From assembly GCA_017607445.1 (NCBI GenBank), contig JAEVHH010000004.1, positions 4,340,001 through 4,404,000 of the forward strand: a stretch of DNA of 64,000 bases, read 5' to 3'. Shown one piece after another: positions 1 to 9,881 of this stretch. The translations under genes were made by a program, and so were the position numbers. The first letter of the stretch is position 1. Every line of letters starts with the position of its first letter. Below the pieces are notes generated by a model, which was not told the origin of the DNA, did not search any database, and saw only the letters and a list, made by a program, of their open reading frames with translations. The stretch comes from Histoplasma ohiense. Taxonomy: Eukaryota > Ascomycota > Eurotiomycetes > Onygenales > Ajellomycetaceae.

Positions 1-639
1 GAACACACCACAATTCCCGTTCCTCGAGTGCGGTGTTCATACAATGGACCAGGGGGCATATATATAATGATGGATCACATTCAAGGTACCGACCTTGAAA
101 CTCTGTGGATGCGCGGCTTGAAACCCAAGGAAAAAGAAACCATTCTCAATGATATTGCAACTATCTTGACTCAACTTCGAACACTTCATCCCCCCAAAGA
201 AGGAGTGGTTGCGTCCGCGCAGGGTGGTGCCATTCTTGATTACTGTATTGGGAGTCAACTAGTCGGCCCATTTCAGTCTCATTCCAGCTTCCACTCTTTT
301 TTACGGGGTGGCGTTCCACTGGAAAACACAGCTCAGGTTTTTGGGGAAGATATTGTATCTTGTCATAGCAACAATTATCGGACGTTCTTCTCACATTCAG
401 ATTTGGCCCCGCGGAATATTATCATTCGCAATGGCAGAATTGTGGGAGTTGTTGACTGGGCACTTGCAGGCTGGTACTCAGAATATTGGGATCTAACAAA
501 GGCATATTACACTTCATTCAAGGTGCCGGACTGGCCTGAGAGCATCAAACTTAAGCTTCCTTCATATGTGGATGAGCTCATGGCAGAACGCCTTCTTTGG
601 AGACTCTATGATGAACCAGGAAATGTTTCGCGCAACTAG
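1..639 (+). CDS. APH-family phosphotransferase / kinase-like protein, 5' truncated by window edge
   Basis: The frame is open from the first base of the window to a TAG at 637-639 (212 residues), so the N-terminus lies outside. The fold of the fungal aminoglycoside-phosphotransferase / choline-kinase-like family is recognisable. A hinge-like segment IYIMMDHIQGTDL comes near the start. The Brenner-type catalytic loop HSDLAPRN is at about residues 132-139, and the metal-binding VDWALAGWY at about 151-159 is followed by EYWDLTKAYY. Both catalytic aspartates are present. Known family members phosphorylate small molecules or are of unknown substrate; the substrate here cannot be told. GC content and codon use are normal, unlike the transposon block to the right. 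Its stop codon lies 5 bp from the stop of the convergent gene at 645-1115. Confidence 0.85.
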   Translation, partial: EHTTIPVPRVRCSYNGPGGIYIMMDHIQGTDLETLWMRGLKPKEKETILNDIATILTQLRTLHPPKEGVVASAQGGAILDYCIGSQLVGPFQSHSSFHSFLRGGVPLENTAQVFGEDIVSCHSNNYRTFFSHSDLAPRNIIIRNGRIVGVVDWALAGWYSEYWDLTKAYYTSFKVPDWPESIKLKLPSYVDELMAERLLWRLYDEPGNVSRN

Positions 640-644
640 TTTGT

Positions 645-1115
645 CTATTTATAATCACAAACATTGCTTGGACTAGGGTTGGCGAGGCATTGATTGGCAT
701 AATCCAATATCCAGACTTTGAATTCTTCGATATCAAAGTTCAGTATCACTGATTCATTTTGTAGAGTGGATATGGGATTCCAAACCCAATGGTGACATCT
801 TTCTCCTGATTTCTTATCCGGCAGAGCAACACCCCTGAGGATGGTTTTGAGATCATTTTCTGTCATTTGCGGAGGAACTTTTCCGATCATGACCCAACTG
901 ACTAACCTCCCACTGTTCAATGGATTCACATTGTTCTTAATCCTGAAGAACCAATCTCTTTTCAAGTTCAGGTCTTGCCCAGTTTCACCATCCAACCGAA
1001 CACCGTCTGAAACATCGTATGCCATGTTGTCGCAGCCGTTGAACTTCTTAAATGCTAACAAAACTCCCCAGTGGTATGCACTGTACGTCTTGCGTATTCC
1101 CTCTTGAAGAGACAT
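645..1115 (-). CDS. conserved fungal hypothetical protein, 156 aa
   Basis: An intact 156-codon frame begins with ATG at 1115 and ends in TAG at 645. It has a balanced composition with no low complexity, and motifs such as YHWGVLLAF near the N-terminus, a central WFFRIKNNVNP, WVMIGKVPP, and a C-terminal CHHWVWNPISTLQ. This arrangement (an H-W start, a central GKVP, a C/H-x-W segment near the C-terminus) resembles a family of small uncharacterised fungal proteins I have seen but cannot name with certainty; a DUF7770-like assignment is possible. No signal peptide or membrane segment is apparent. It converges tail-to-tail on the kinase-like gene with only 5 bp between stops. There is no sign of the transition decay seen beyond 7 kb. 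Confidence 0.65.
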   Translation of the reverse strand: MSLQEGIRKTYSAYHWGVLLAFKKFNGCDNMAYDVSDGVRLDGETGQDLNLKRDWFFRIKNNVNPLNSGRLVSWVMIGKVPPQMTENDLKTILRGVALPDKKSGERCHHWVWNPISTLQNESVILNFDIEEFKVWILDYANQCLANPSPSNVCDYK

Positions 1116-2465
1116 TTCATCTCAGTGGTGAATTGAGATAAATAGGCATTTTTTATTGCTCATATCTGTACCGCAGTGTTCAAATTCATTAGACTGATGC
1201 TTGCACTCTAGTTAAAAGGCCATTTCTTACTGTAGAGGTCTGGGGATGGAAGACTGCTATAAGCAAGCTCAGTTGGAAGTTTGCCTGTTCGAGAGCATAT
1301 CACCTTGACACTGATCAAATGCCAGGGTGGTATGATAGTACTTATAACAGCTGCACAGTACCATTTACCAATACAGATGGGCCAAGTGGCACATGTCTTT
1401 CAGCATGGATGTATGCAGGCAGCAAACAATTCTTCCTTCAAATCATGTTGGTAAACTCAGGAGCAACTGGTCGTCTGACAGCTTGCAGCCAATGACAATA
1501 AGTGACCGCCATGCCAAGGCCGCCGGGAATAGCTCATCCCGTGCGTTCCGGGCCGTTCCGCTCGCTAATGCATGCTGCGGAATGATCATCGCCTCCTCCG
1601 CGGGTAATTGTGAGTGAGGTGCCACGTACATACAATTATTGGAGCCAGGAACCCGCACATAACCATCTCTATCGACTCATTCCTTTTCCCCTCCTGTGGG
1701 AAAAGGTCTGTCTCCCGGATAGCGTCCAAAATCTGCCCATCAGGCTCGTTACCTGGTAGCGCTGTAGTTGGTGGGTCTCCAGCAGCTATTCCAGGCACCT
1801 GTTGGTTTGAGGAACTGTTTGATCTTTATTGTATTTTACCACCATCATCACCATCATTTTTGATCCAGCGGGGAGAATGAGAATGATATCCCCCAAGCAG
1901 AAAGCCTTCCTACACCGGGCAGCGGGCAGCAGCCTTTCTTGAGTCAAAAATGTCCTACATGGGAGGGAAGCTACAATATTAGTGGCGGTGATATGAGATA
2001 AGTCAGATAAATTGAACATTTTGCCACTTTTTCCTTCCTTGGTTCCTTCTGCAGTTGACAAGTGGAAAGTGATGGCCTGTATGACATCTTGATGGGTAAA
2101 TGAAAGCTAGTAAATACAAATTTATTTCACAGCTCTTCTCTCATTAATCTGCATTCAATCCAAATTGCCTTGATTGCTCCAGAGGGCTGACAGCTGTCTC
2201 AGCAGTAGAAAGACAGAATGCTTTTGCATGCCATGATTTGCATTCAACATCGCTGAGGTCGAAGTATGTTTGTTCTTCAAGCGGGCTGGTGAGCATCAAA
2301 AGGGGGAGAGGATGGTACACTAGTCTGGACACAAGCAGAGTGCTCCTCAGAGGCGAAGATAAAATGAATAGAGGTGCACTCTGAAGATGACATCTTTCTC
2401 ACCACATCAGTGCTCTCGCAAACAGCTTTGAATCTCTAGAAATAACAGATGGTGTGGATGGGTAG
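1116..2465. other. intergenic sequence, no gene supported
   Basis: Several frames of 60-90 codons are open here on both strands. They have no recognisable motif, overlap one another, and lack a typical fungal start context. CpG is retained (for example around 1500-1600), so this stretch has escaped the decay seen further right. I see nothing else to call. Confidence 0.5.
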
Positions 2466-2495
2466 AGAACAGCTGCCAAGCTTGGCAGCTGTTCT
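2466..2495. repeat. 30-bp perfect palindrome
   Basis: The half-site AGAACAGCTGCCAAG is followed directly by its exact reverse complement with no spacer, centred on the HindIII-like AAGCTT. It contains two CAGCTG E-box-type hexamers symmetrically placed. It could be a dimeric protein binding site or a cruciform/hairpin; its role is unknown. Confidence 0.9.
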
Positions 2496-4940
2496 TAGTG
2501 CATGCATGCAGAATGCCATGTTTCAGCCATCAAGCCGAATATCACATGGATTTGATCCTTTGTTCCACTTCAACAATCCTTGCTCCAACCTCCAACCTAT
2601 TTGTTTTCGCTTCTTGGTTTGGTATTCAAATTAGAGGATATATCATTTCCCAAAGCTATGAGTCTGGGTGTTCTCTCCCAGGGCAATAGTATCTGAAGTG
2701 GAATTTCCAAGTTCGGGAAATGTGTGTGCTGGCCAGGATAGATATAATGAAGAAGAAATAGTAAAGTGAAACAAAGTGAGGAAATCAAACATAGAAAATG
2801 AAAGAGACAAATGAAGAAAATGATGAGAATGAGAACCTTAAATTGTTACACAAATTCAAGCAAACCAAAGAAATAGAAAGGTTTCATGAGATTGAGTCAT
2901 CTTGAATTAATGACATAATTCATGTGATCTCATTCAACAACATTTGTTATTTCAGTAGGCTGCCAGCAGTTTCAACCCTTCATGCTTCTGCAAATCATTC
3001 AATGTCATCTTGGCATACATCTTGTAACCCCCAAGAACCCTCTCTATATTTCATTGAAAGAATGGAATAGCAACAAACAGATCAGAGTTGCTAAGCAGAT
3101 GAAAATCATTGATTCATCAATGATGATTGAGTCTTCTGTGAGAGTGAGTGAGACATGAAAAATGTTTTCACAGAGCAGATACTGAGCCTTATCAGCAGAA
3201 TTCAAGCACTTTCATGACTTTCCTTGTGTGACATATCTGTGTGATTCTTGTAAATCTATTCATTCTACTATCTTATCTCTGTCTTACTTATACATCAGCT
3301 TCAGAATCTTCATCTGAGAAAGGGGCAAGATAATGTATTTCTGATTATATAGCATCTCTCCCAATGCATCACCTTTTCAACAGTCGGACATCAGGGGGAT
3401 AACTTGCTCTGGTCAGTTGGCTTGAATATGGTGTTCCTTGCCCAGATGTGGGTTGATGGAATCATCAGAGTAATTCAATGGCTCTTTTGATGTGTTGCCT
3501 TCATGATCTGAGGCCAGGGAAGAGGTTGACTCTTGTTGATTGAGTGGGTCATCAGCAATGTTGTTCGGGCTTGGATTCTCAATGAGGTCATCAGAGAAAT
3601 CCGACAGTTGGAGTGATGGTGGGGGGAACATCAACTGATGGAGGCAGGATCCATTTGTTCCAGTTAATCTCATCAAGATCAGAGACAGTGGATGGCAGGG
3701 CAGAAAAATCAGCAAATACCTCACTTGCTGCATTCTTAAAGAGGTCACCAGATGCAGAGAAGAGGAGCACAGACATGGACATGAATATTGAAAGAAGATG
3801 CTGAGATTCTTCATCTGATCAAGAATCAGAAGTGTATGCTTTCAGAAGATGCACTGTGTTTAGCTGAGACAAGAGAGAATCATCAGCAGGTTCAGAGAAG
3901 ATGATATCATACATGAAGATAGTCATATTGCAAGATGTGATGATGGGATGCTCTTCTCCCCTCAATCTCATTTCAGAAGACACTTGATATTTTTATGTCC
4001 CACATTCAACCCCCACCTGCGAACCAAAATAGGTCGAGACTAATCAAGAAGGGTAAGAACAATAGTAGCTGAGATGCATCTTGCATGGACCACCAATCAT
4101 CCATACTGAAGAAGCCGCTGAACCAGGCGATGTTGCATTGAGAGGATGGACCAACACAGACATGCTTCTGGCCACCACCCCCATGTCAACACGGGCTCTC
4201 AACCAGTCAACCTATTCAGCCTCCCCTCTCTTTCCCCCTGGCCATGCGCCAGGACGTCGAATCGACAAACCGCTAAACCCAGGGTGGCATGCATGAGGAC
4301 GGCCGAACGTCACCCAACCATGTGCCAGTCAAAAAGTGCGCCTGACGTCGCCTCTGTGCCCGAGCTCATGGATGTCTCGACTGCGCCGAAGAAAACTCAG
4401 GGCCTTCCAGTATATGCGAAAACAGAAAGACCTACGATTACGCTGGGAGTTATTCGGCCGCGGCAATCCCATAGGGGCTTTATGCACGAAAGCAAAATGA
4501 AGGAAAATGCAAGTATCAGGAGGGGTGGGGAAAGTGCTAATTTAGGATAATTTCTTTCAACTGGTTGATGTTGACTGGATGAGAGCTCAAACTTGCTTGA
4601 TCTGACGCCCACCTTGCTGTGCCCTTTGGAGAAGCTGGTATGAATGATAGGGTCAGAGGATGAGCTGCATTCTCTAGGAAGTTCTACCGGGAAAATGTTC
4701 AATCCTCTCCTCCAGTCGATAAGGCCAGGGACATGGGGCTGGCATGTAAATGGAAAAACAGAACTACACCCCAGCCAATCATCTGTGCTGGAACCAGTGA
4801 AGAAGCATCCCTGCTTCACCTCTATACTCTCTTTGTGACAGGGTGCAGTGAGATGAGTATCGGAGAAACCTTGAGCTCCCTTCAGAAAGTATGAACCAGG
4901 TGGAAGAGATTGCTGACAGACAGTGTGGCCAGTTCAATGA
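2496..4940. other. AT-richer intergenic sequence, no gene supported
   Basis: No frame carries a family I recognise. On the minus strand, roughly 3413-3880 has two overlapping open stretches in different frames that look protein-like, with acidic/serine-rich text such as SDLDEINWNKWILPP. They could be a frameshifted relic of some coding sequence, but I cannot identify it. The rest looks non-coding. Confidence 0.4.
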
Positions 4941-4941
4941 G

Positions 4942-5080
4942 TATAAAGGATTATAAAAGACTCTTCCTCTCTCATTTACATACAACCTTCATCATTCTCC
5001 AAGTCTTTTCCTCAGTAATTATCTGTCTTGCTTCAAATATTCTCTTTCTTTCCTACTTTGCATCTCTGCACATTCTCATC
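4942..5080 (+). promoter_or_regulatory. TATA-like box and pyrimidine-rich leader
   Basis: Two TATA-like octamers (TATAAAGG at 4942 and TATAAAAG at 4952) are followed by a long CT-rich tract containing several CTTC/TCATC motifs and then an ATG at 5081. This layout is typical of filamentous-fungal core promoters and 5' leaders. Whether it drives anything now is unknown. Confidence 0.4.
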
Positions 5081-5320
5081 ATGGATAGACATTGTGCTGA
5101 GGATTCTCCACCACTATCCAGTCAATTTTTGTTGTCCAGTGCACAGCAATCCACTCTCTCAGCTTATCACAAGGTGTTGAATGATTTTCTTCAGAAGATG
5201 TCCTTTCAAATCTATGTCTCTGATAAATGCTTAATGACACCTCATCTCCATTCTTCTACTTCAATTTCTCATTCAAGACAGCAATTTCTCTCAACATCCC
5301 TCCCACATGGCTGTCTGTAG
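5081..5320 (+). CDS. small hypothetical ORF, 79 aa
   Basis: The frame starts at the first ATG after the promoter-like stretch and ends at a TAG at 5318-5320. It reads as serine- and leucine-rich with a segment STLSAYHKVLNDFLQKM. That resembles a helix of the sort found in N-terminal domains of tyrosine recombinases, but this is too short to claim. The same frame is open further upstream to about 4910, so the start is not certain. It could be the remaining first exon of a broken gene. No family is recognised. Confidence 0.25.
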   Translation: MDRHCAEDSPPLSSQFLLSSAQQSTLSAYHKVLNDFLQKMSFQIYVSDKCLMTPHLHSSTSISHSRQQFLSTSLPHGCL

Positions 5321-5950
5321 TCAGAACCTCAAATAACCAGTCTCAACATTCTGATGGTATTAAATCCAAAGACAGAGACAATATCCCAGATTCTGGGGCT
5401 GTGACAGAACCTTTGGCTCATGATGAATTGGAAAATCATCACTATTGATGTGAGGCACGGCAGGTTGAAAAGAGCCTTAAGATTGATCATGTTGGAGTTT
5501 ATGTGATGGAAACATATCTCCCAGACAACTGCCTCCCTGAAAATGCGAGGCTCCGGCTGTGGAAGCAGGAGGAGAAACAAAAGAGAAGGGAGAAGAAGAT
5601 GCAGCAAAAGGAACATCTGAGCACATTACACTCTCAACCATCATCACACAAGTGATGGAAGATGGGATCTCAAACCACTCATTTCTTTATTTGATATTAT
5701 AACACAGAGTCATTTATTCATCTGCCTTCTCTTGCATTGATTATAGTCAACCTGTTGCCATGTCTCTTCCATCTGTCGGGAACACTCTAATATGATTCAC
5801 CTCTGGGAGTCAGTGAAGTGGTGGCCCACAGCCAAATCTATACTTCCCCTGTGGGAGTTAGGGAATTTGCAAGAATACTGATGAAGGCGAACCCTCAGAG
5901 AGTGTCACAATCTTGCATGAAAATGGCAGTAATGATGGAACATCATATGG

Positions 5951-6070
5951 TACAAACCAATCAGATCATGCCTTGGTGTCCTTCTGATCCGGACTGTCAA
6001 GGTCACAATGCACAAATCAATCAGATCATGTCTTGACATCCTTCTGTTCTGGGCCTTGAGAGCTCAAAAA
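5951..6070. repeat. imperfect 60-bp tandem duplication
   Basis: Units 5951-6010 and 6011-6070 share ACAAA-CAATCAGATCATG and the following CTTG--(G/A)(T/C)-TCCTTCTG, differing mainly by transitions. The second unit runs up to the DUF3723-like relic. Confidence 0.65.
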
Positions 6071-6085
6071 TTTCAAAGGCAACTC

Positions 6086-6849
6086 ATCAATGACAGGGCT
6101 GATGAGGGGGAACACAACAAAACATTTCGGCAGCGATGGGTCGCACGTTTATCAAAGAGCAATCGAGAGCGCCTTGAGCAGCTGGACAGCCCCAGGAACC
6201 GCCAACTCCGTCAGGCGTTCGATGCGTTGCTGGTCATCCCGGGACTTTGGGGTTGTGGAATGCAGATCAGTATGGTCCATCGGTTGGTTGCTATCAACTG
6301 CATTGAGGTATGTCCCCATGACCTGATAGTATCACCTTCTGACATTCGCCAGCATATACTCGCCTCCCTTGGATTTGTGAAGGAGACTTGGTCAGCTTGG
6401 GTCAACCATGACTTCGGCGTGATGAAAAAGATTTTGGTAACATAGTGTCAAAGCCTGATCAGAATGACTGTAGCAGTGATACTTCACTGTCAAGTGACCG
6501 GCCAAAGAGAATTAAGATCTCCTTCTGGCCCTTAACGCGTGGTCAGTGGAGACAAACTGAGTGTCTTGAAGTAGATCCCTTGGATCACTCCCCGGTGGAA
6601 TGAGCTGCAATAAAGTACACATGTAAGAAGTTTTCCTTGTATGATATGAATGTACAGAGCCTCAGCCCTGCTCAGTGCTTCCGGGCAGCAATTGTGAATG
6701 GAAATAACAGAATTTTTTTGCTCTCTGAGGAGGAGGAAAGGAGGTTAATTACTGAGGGGAGACTCATCTCTGATAAAAAGCTTCTAGCTTCTATGCCGGA
6801 CATTGATCGACCGGAGCAAACATCTAAGAAGCGACATAGATCCGGTTAA
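6086..6849 (+). pseudogene. DUF3723-like protein relic (frameshift, internal deletion, stop)
   Basis: Two collinear pieces of one protein are visible. The first, in the frame of 6086-6445, includes RQRWVARLSKSNRERL, then AFDALLVIPGLWG and MVHRLVAINCIE, and ends around VKETWSAWVNHD. This follows the order I know for DUF3723 proteins: a W-W-A-R-L segment, then a D-L-L-IPGLW core, then a helix with ETW. The second piece, in the other frame from 6448 to a TAA at 6847-6849, contains KISFWPLTRGQWRQTE, one TGA, then SLSPAQCFRAAIVNGNN and SEEEERRLITEG, matching the basic/acidic C-terminal end of the family. The middle of the family domain (roughly 200-250 residues) is missing and the frame changes near 6446, so the gene is dead. 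DUF3723 genes are a known accessory cargo of fungal Starship elements. Family assignment is from memory of the motif pattern. Confidence 0.6.
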
Positions 6850-7261
6850 CTTTATATCGTTTTGTATTACTGTCCGAAATATGCAAGCCTTTCTAGATGT
6901 ATAGACATGGATACTGGAACACATTGATATTTTTCACAGCTATTGAAGATTAAGTTTGGCCACTAAAGAGTGTAAATTGAGAAAGCCTCTTCTATGACAA
7001 GAATTCTCCTAGAAAGATCCTCTTGTGAAGAAATAGCTCATGAAAACAACAGCCTAGATTGTTTTTTCATATGTGAGCCGCCCGGCCTCAAGAGAACCTT
7101 CTCTGAGTAAAATGCCTCATGATACTCTTGTAATAAGTGTGTCTGTATCTTAAAATACAGGCAGATCTAGAAAGAAGATCACATTAATAAGGTCAAAAGA
7201 AACATAAGAATGGTATTTGACCTCACTTGACAGAGTCAAATAAGCACACAAAATGAAGGTA
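6850..7261. other. transition zone, no gene supported
   Basis: CpG thins out across this stretch and AT content rises toward the transposon block. No coding signal or repeat seen. Confidence 0.5.
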
Positions 7262-7483
7262 TATTGTCTAAATTTAACATCTCAGAGAAGTGTGAGCAGT
7301 GTCTGTGTTACAGAAATCTTTTGAAAAGTATAAAGATATACTAAGCTGAAGAGATTTCTATATACATATTTAAAGTTTAGAAATAGAATTCAGATGATAA
7401 CTCTTAAAAAAACTCAGTTTATTAAGCTGTGTATTCACTTCTGATTCAATATATGATCATTTATAGTGAAGTTATAGTATAAT
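7262..7483 (-). mobile_element. old LINE 3'-end fragment
   Basis: This sequence matches the 3' non-coding end of the LINEs further right (compare 23694-23906 and 36830-37050): the same order of AACATCTCAGAG, AGCAGTGTCTGTGTT, GAAGAGATTTCTATATAC and CACTTCTGATTCAAT blocks. It lacks the (CAAA)n tail and everything upstream of about 220 bp, so it is a short, 5'-truncated and older copy. Its differences from the other copies are mostly transitions. Confidence 0.7.
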
Positions 7484-8016
7484 ATTATAATTCTAGTCTC
7501 AGATTATGTTTTATTTTATAAATTAACAGTTTTGATTTCATTTGATTTCATAATTTACTCTATATAATGATGTGACAGTTGGCTAGAGGCTGCAAATGAC
7601 TGTTTTCACTGCTGCTTTTGGCCTCCCACTAACCATCCAACCTCAATCATCACATGAATCTATCCCCACAGCTGCAACCCTTCCCTCCATGTGTGACCAC
7701 AATTTTAAAAGTACATTTTTGTAGCTTTCAGTCATCACTCTCACTCATTCTCATACATTCACTGTTTTTCTTTTGAGGGGGAGAGAAGCTGTTTTTGATA
7801 CTTCACTCTGTCAGATTTGACTCTCTCTTCAGATTATGAATTGTGTTATTCTCTCTATCTACAGTCTCTATCACTTTTATTATATTATCTGCAGCTTTCT
7901 TCTCTTTTCTTCTTCACAGCACTACTGAGTCAGTTCTATTCAGCAAAATATCTAAATCTTTCATTACTTATTTCTATCTCTCTCTTCTGTCAATTTTTTT
8001 TTGAGCTGTTCTGATC
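7484..8016. other. AT-rich stretch, no gene supported
   Basis: It includes CT-rich runs around 7740-7790 and 7820-7990, which could be the leader of the following relic. No other feature is seen. Confidence 0.4.
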
Positions 8017-8830
8017 ATGACATCTCTTTTTTGTTTGACTGAGTCTGATAAACAGAGCAAAAGTAAGATGAATGTCAGATCTGCTCTGAATACTCTCTTC
8101 ATATTGAATATCATCTTTTTAAACAGTGGATATGAAAGTGGCTCTATCAGCAACAATGAAGACAATGACAACAATCAGCTCTCTCTTGAACACTATCTGA
8201 TCTTAGCAGAGAGCTTTGATATTATTTAACTTTGACAAAAGCAGTACAGCTTCAGAACTCAGAAAAAACTCAATGAAATCTGTGATTACTGAAAGAGATA
8301 GACAGTGATTTATTTGACTTTTAGACTGTGTTATAAGCTCATCAGTAGCACTGAGCAGATATTGTCAATATATCAAGATTAACACAGAGTAGCAATGAAA
8401 TTGAATCTCTAATTCAGAGAAAATGATTCACTTTTTGTATGCATTCTTTAGCTAACAGTGTAATATCTGTCATAGTAAGAACAATTAATACTGTTCAGAC
8501 ATTAAGCACAAAAACTCACTGAAAACATTTTGAAAATGATGACATCTTATTCTCAAACAGAAAACAGTATTGAAATTTAGTAAAGATATAATTGTTAAAA
8601 TAAAGAATATGAGCATCTATACTCTCTTTTCTCAGATCATTAAATCAGAAGCATCACTAATTTCTTACAGATTGTTGCACAGATGATCACAGAAAAAAAG
8701 TTGACTTTTATTAAACAGTCAAAGAAAAATATATATATTGAAGATATTGCTGAGTTTACTCAAGTCATTCTCATCATTACTGAGATAATATTTGTCTGCA
8801 GTTGACAGCTGTAATGCTCTTGTTTATTAT
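8017..8830 (+). pseudogene. DUF3435-like (tyrosine recombinase, Starship 'captain'-type) relic
   Basis: An ATG at 8017 opens a frame with an acidic stretch (NNEDNDNNQ) followed by LSLEHYLILAESFDII. After two stops it continues as QKQYSFRTQKKLNEICDY. I associate this order (LEHYL-AES-D then QKxYSxxTQxKLxE) with the N-terminus of DUF3435 proteins. About 480 bp further, around 8725-8820, a second block KEKYIYIEDIAEFTQVIL then TEIIF matches the 'YVEDLxEF..VLLTTTEMTF' segment of the same family. Between and after them stops and frame changes abound, and similarity fades into CT-rich sequence near 8830, so the catalytic core with its tyrosine is not seen. The gene is dead. Alternative: a fragment of a Crypton-type recombinase, a related family. 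Confidence 0.5.
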
Positions 8831-9343
8831 TTTCTTATTATCTTCGCTTATTCTTACCTCTTTTCATTATACTCTCACTACCGCTATTTCTACATGTATA
8901 TATATATTGATGTATGTATTTCACACATCTTCTTTCTCTTTCTTTTCTTTCTTAGCAATTAGCTACATTATGCTACTACACTCTATAATATATTACTATT
9001 ATCTTCACTACACTATAAATTATCTTCTACTATTACTCTTCATACTGTCACTACATCTCACAGTTTCTAATCACTCAATCTTTGAGAGATGATCTATTGA
9101 GTAATAGTCATGATTTCTACTCACAGCATTCACTGTACTTATACTATCACTGAATCTGAAGTAACAAATATTATTGAAGAAAACTGCAAAACACACACTT
9201 CTGTCACTGAAAGTATACAATAAATATCATCTTTCTTTATGAAATTGAACTCTGAATATAATTCAGAAGAAGACATCTCTTCTGAAAATCTCAGTACAAT
9301 TGAAACTGAAAAGATAGCTGTGATCAGAAGAATCAAAAAATTA
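8831..9343. other. unassigned AT-rich sequence left of the transposon nest
   Basis: From 8831 to 9090 the sequence is CT/AT-rich with no similarity seen elsewhere in the window. From about 9140 to 9340 a plus-strand frame with acidic/serine text (SEYNSEEDISSENLSTIE) is partly open and could be another piece of a decayed gene. The last bases, up to CAGAT at 9344-9348, are the left flank of G2 and LINE Z. Confidence 0.4.
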
Positions 9344-9348
9344 CAGAT

Positions 9349-9881
9349 TATAATGAATGTACTTCAATTAACAATCTAACACTATTCTAATACAGATTAT
9401 GAATTGATTAAGAAAAGAAAGAGAAAAGAAATCAGAAGAAAAGATTGTATAAAAAGAGTTCTTATAGAAAGAAATTCAGAGTGAAAGAATATCAGAAACC
9501 ACTTCACAGTGAAGTACAGAGCAGAAGAACATTAAGAGATATATATAAGAATTGTTAGAAACTATACAAGTATAAAGTGTGAGATGAAGAAATCATTGAA
9601 AGCTATACAGAAGAATTATTAAAGACTATATGAGTGTGAAATATAGAATAAGAGAATGTTAGAAATTATATGAAAGAATTGTTAGAGACTACACAAATGC
9701 AGAGCATGAAATGAAAGAATATTAAAAGCTATATAGAAGAATTGTTAGAAACTATATAAATACAGAGTATGAAACAGAAGAACATTGAGAATTATATAAG
9801 ATTATAATGACTAGAAACAAGCAGATGCAGAAAAGAAGTTGATTGTGTAAATTAATTACTAATAGATACTAATCTGTCACA
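9349..9881 (-). repeat. 3' LTR of G2, 533 bp
   Basis: On the plus strand it begins TATAATGAATG, a transition-decayed version of the family end TGTAACGGGCG, and ends with TGTCACA, the complement of the family start TGTGACGGG. It contains the 63-bp tandem repeat described under the LTR finding, one unit more than G4. Confidence 0.85.

Noticed and set aside
3413..3814. 133-codon minus-strand ORF
   Set aside because: Could be part of a broken gene, but the N-terminal half is hydrophobic nonsense in another frame from the more protein-like 3591-3782 stretch; nothing identifiable.
4146..4550. 134-codon plus-strand ORF
   Set aside because: No family motif, overlapping open frames on both strands, composition consistent with non-coding GC-rich sequence.
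8802..9092. 96-codon plus-strand ORF rich in hydrophobic residues
   Set aside because: It comes from a CT/AT-rich low-complexity tract and has no recognisable membrane-protein family.
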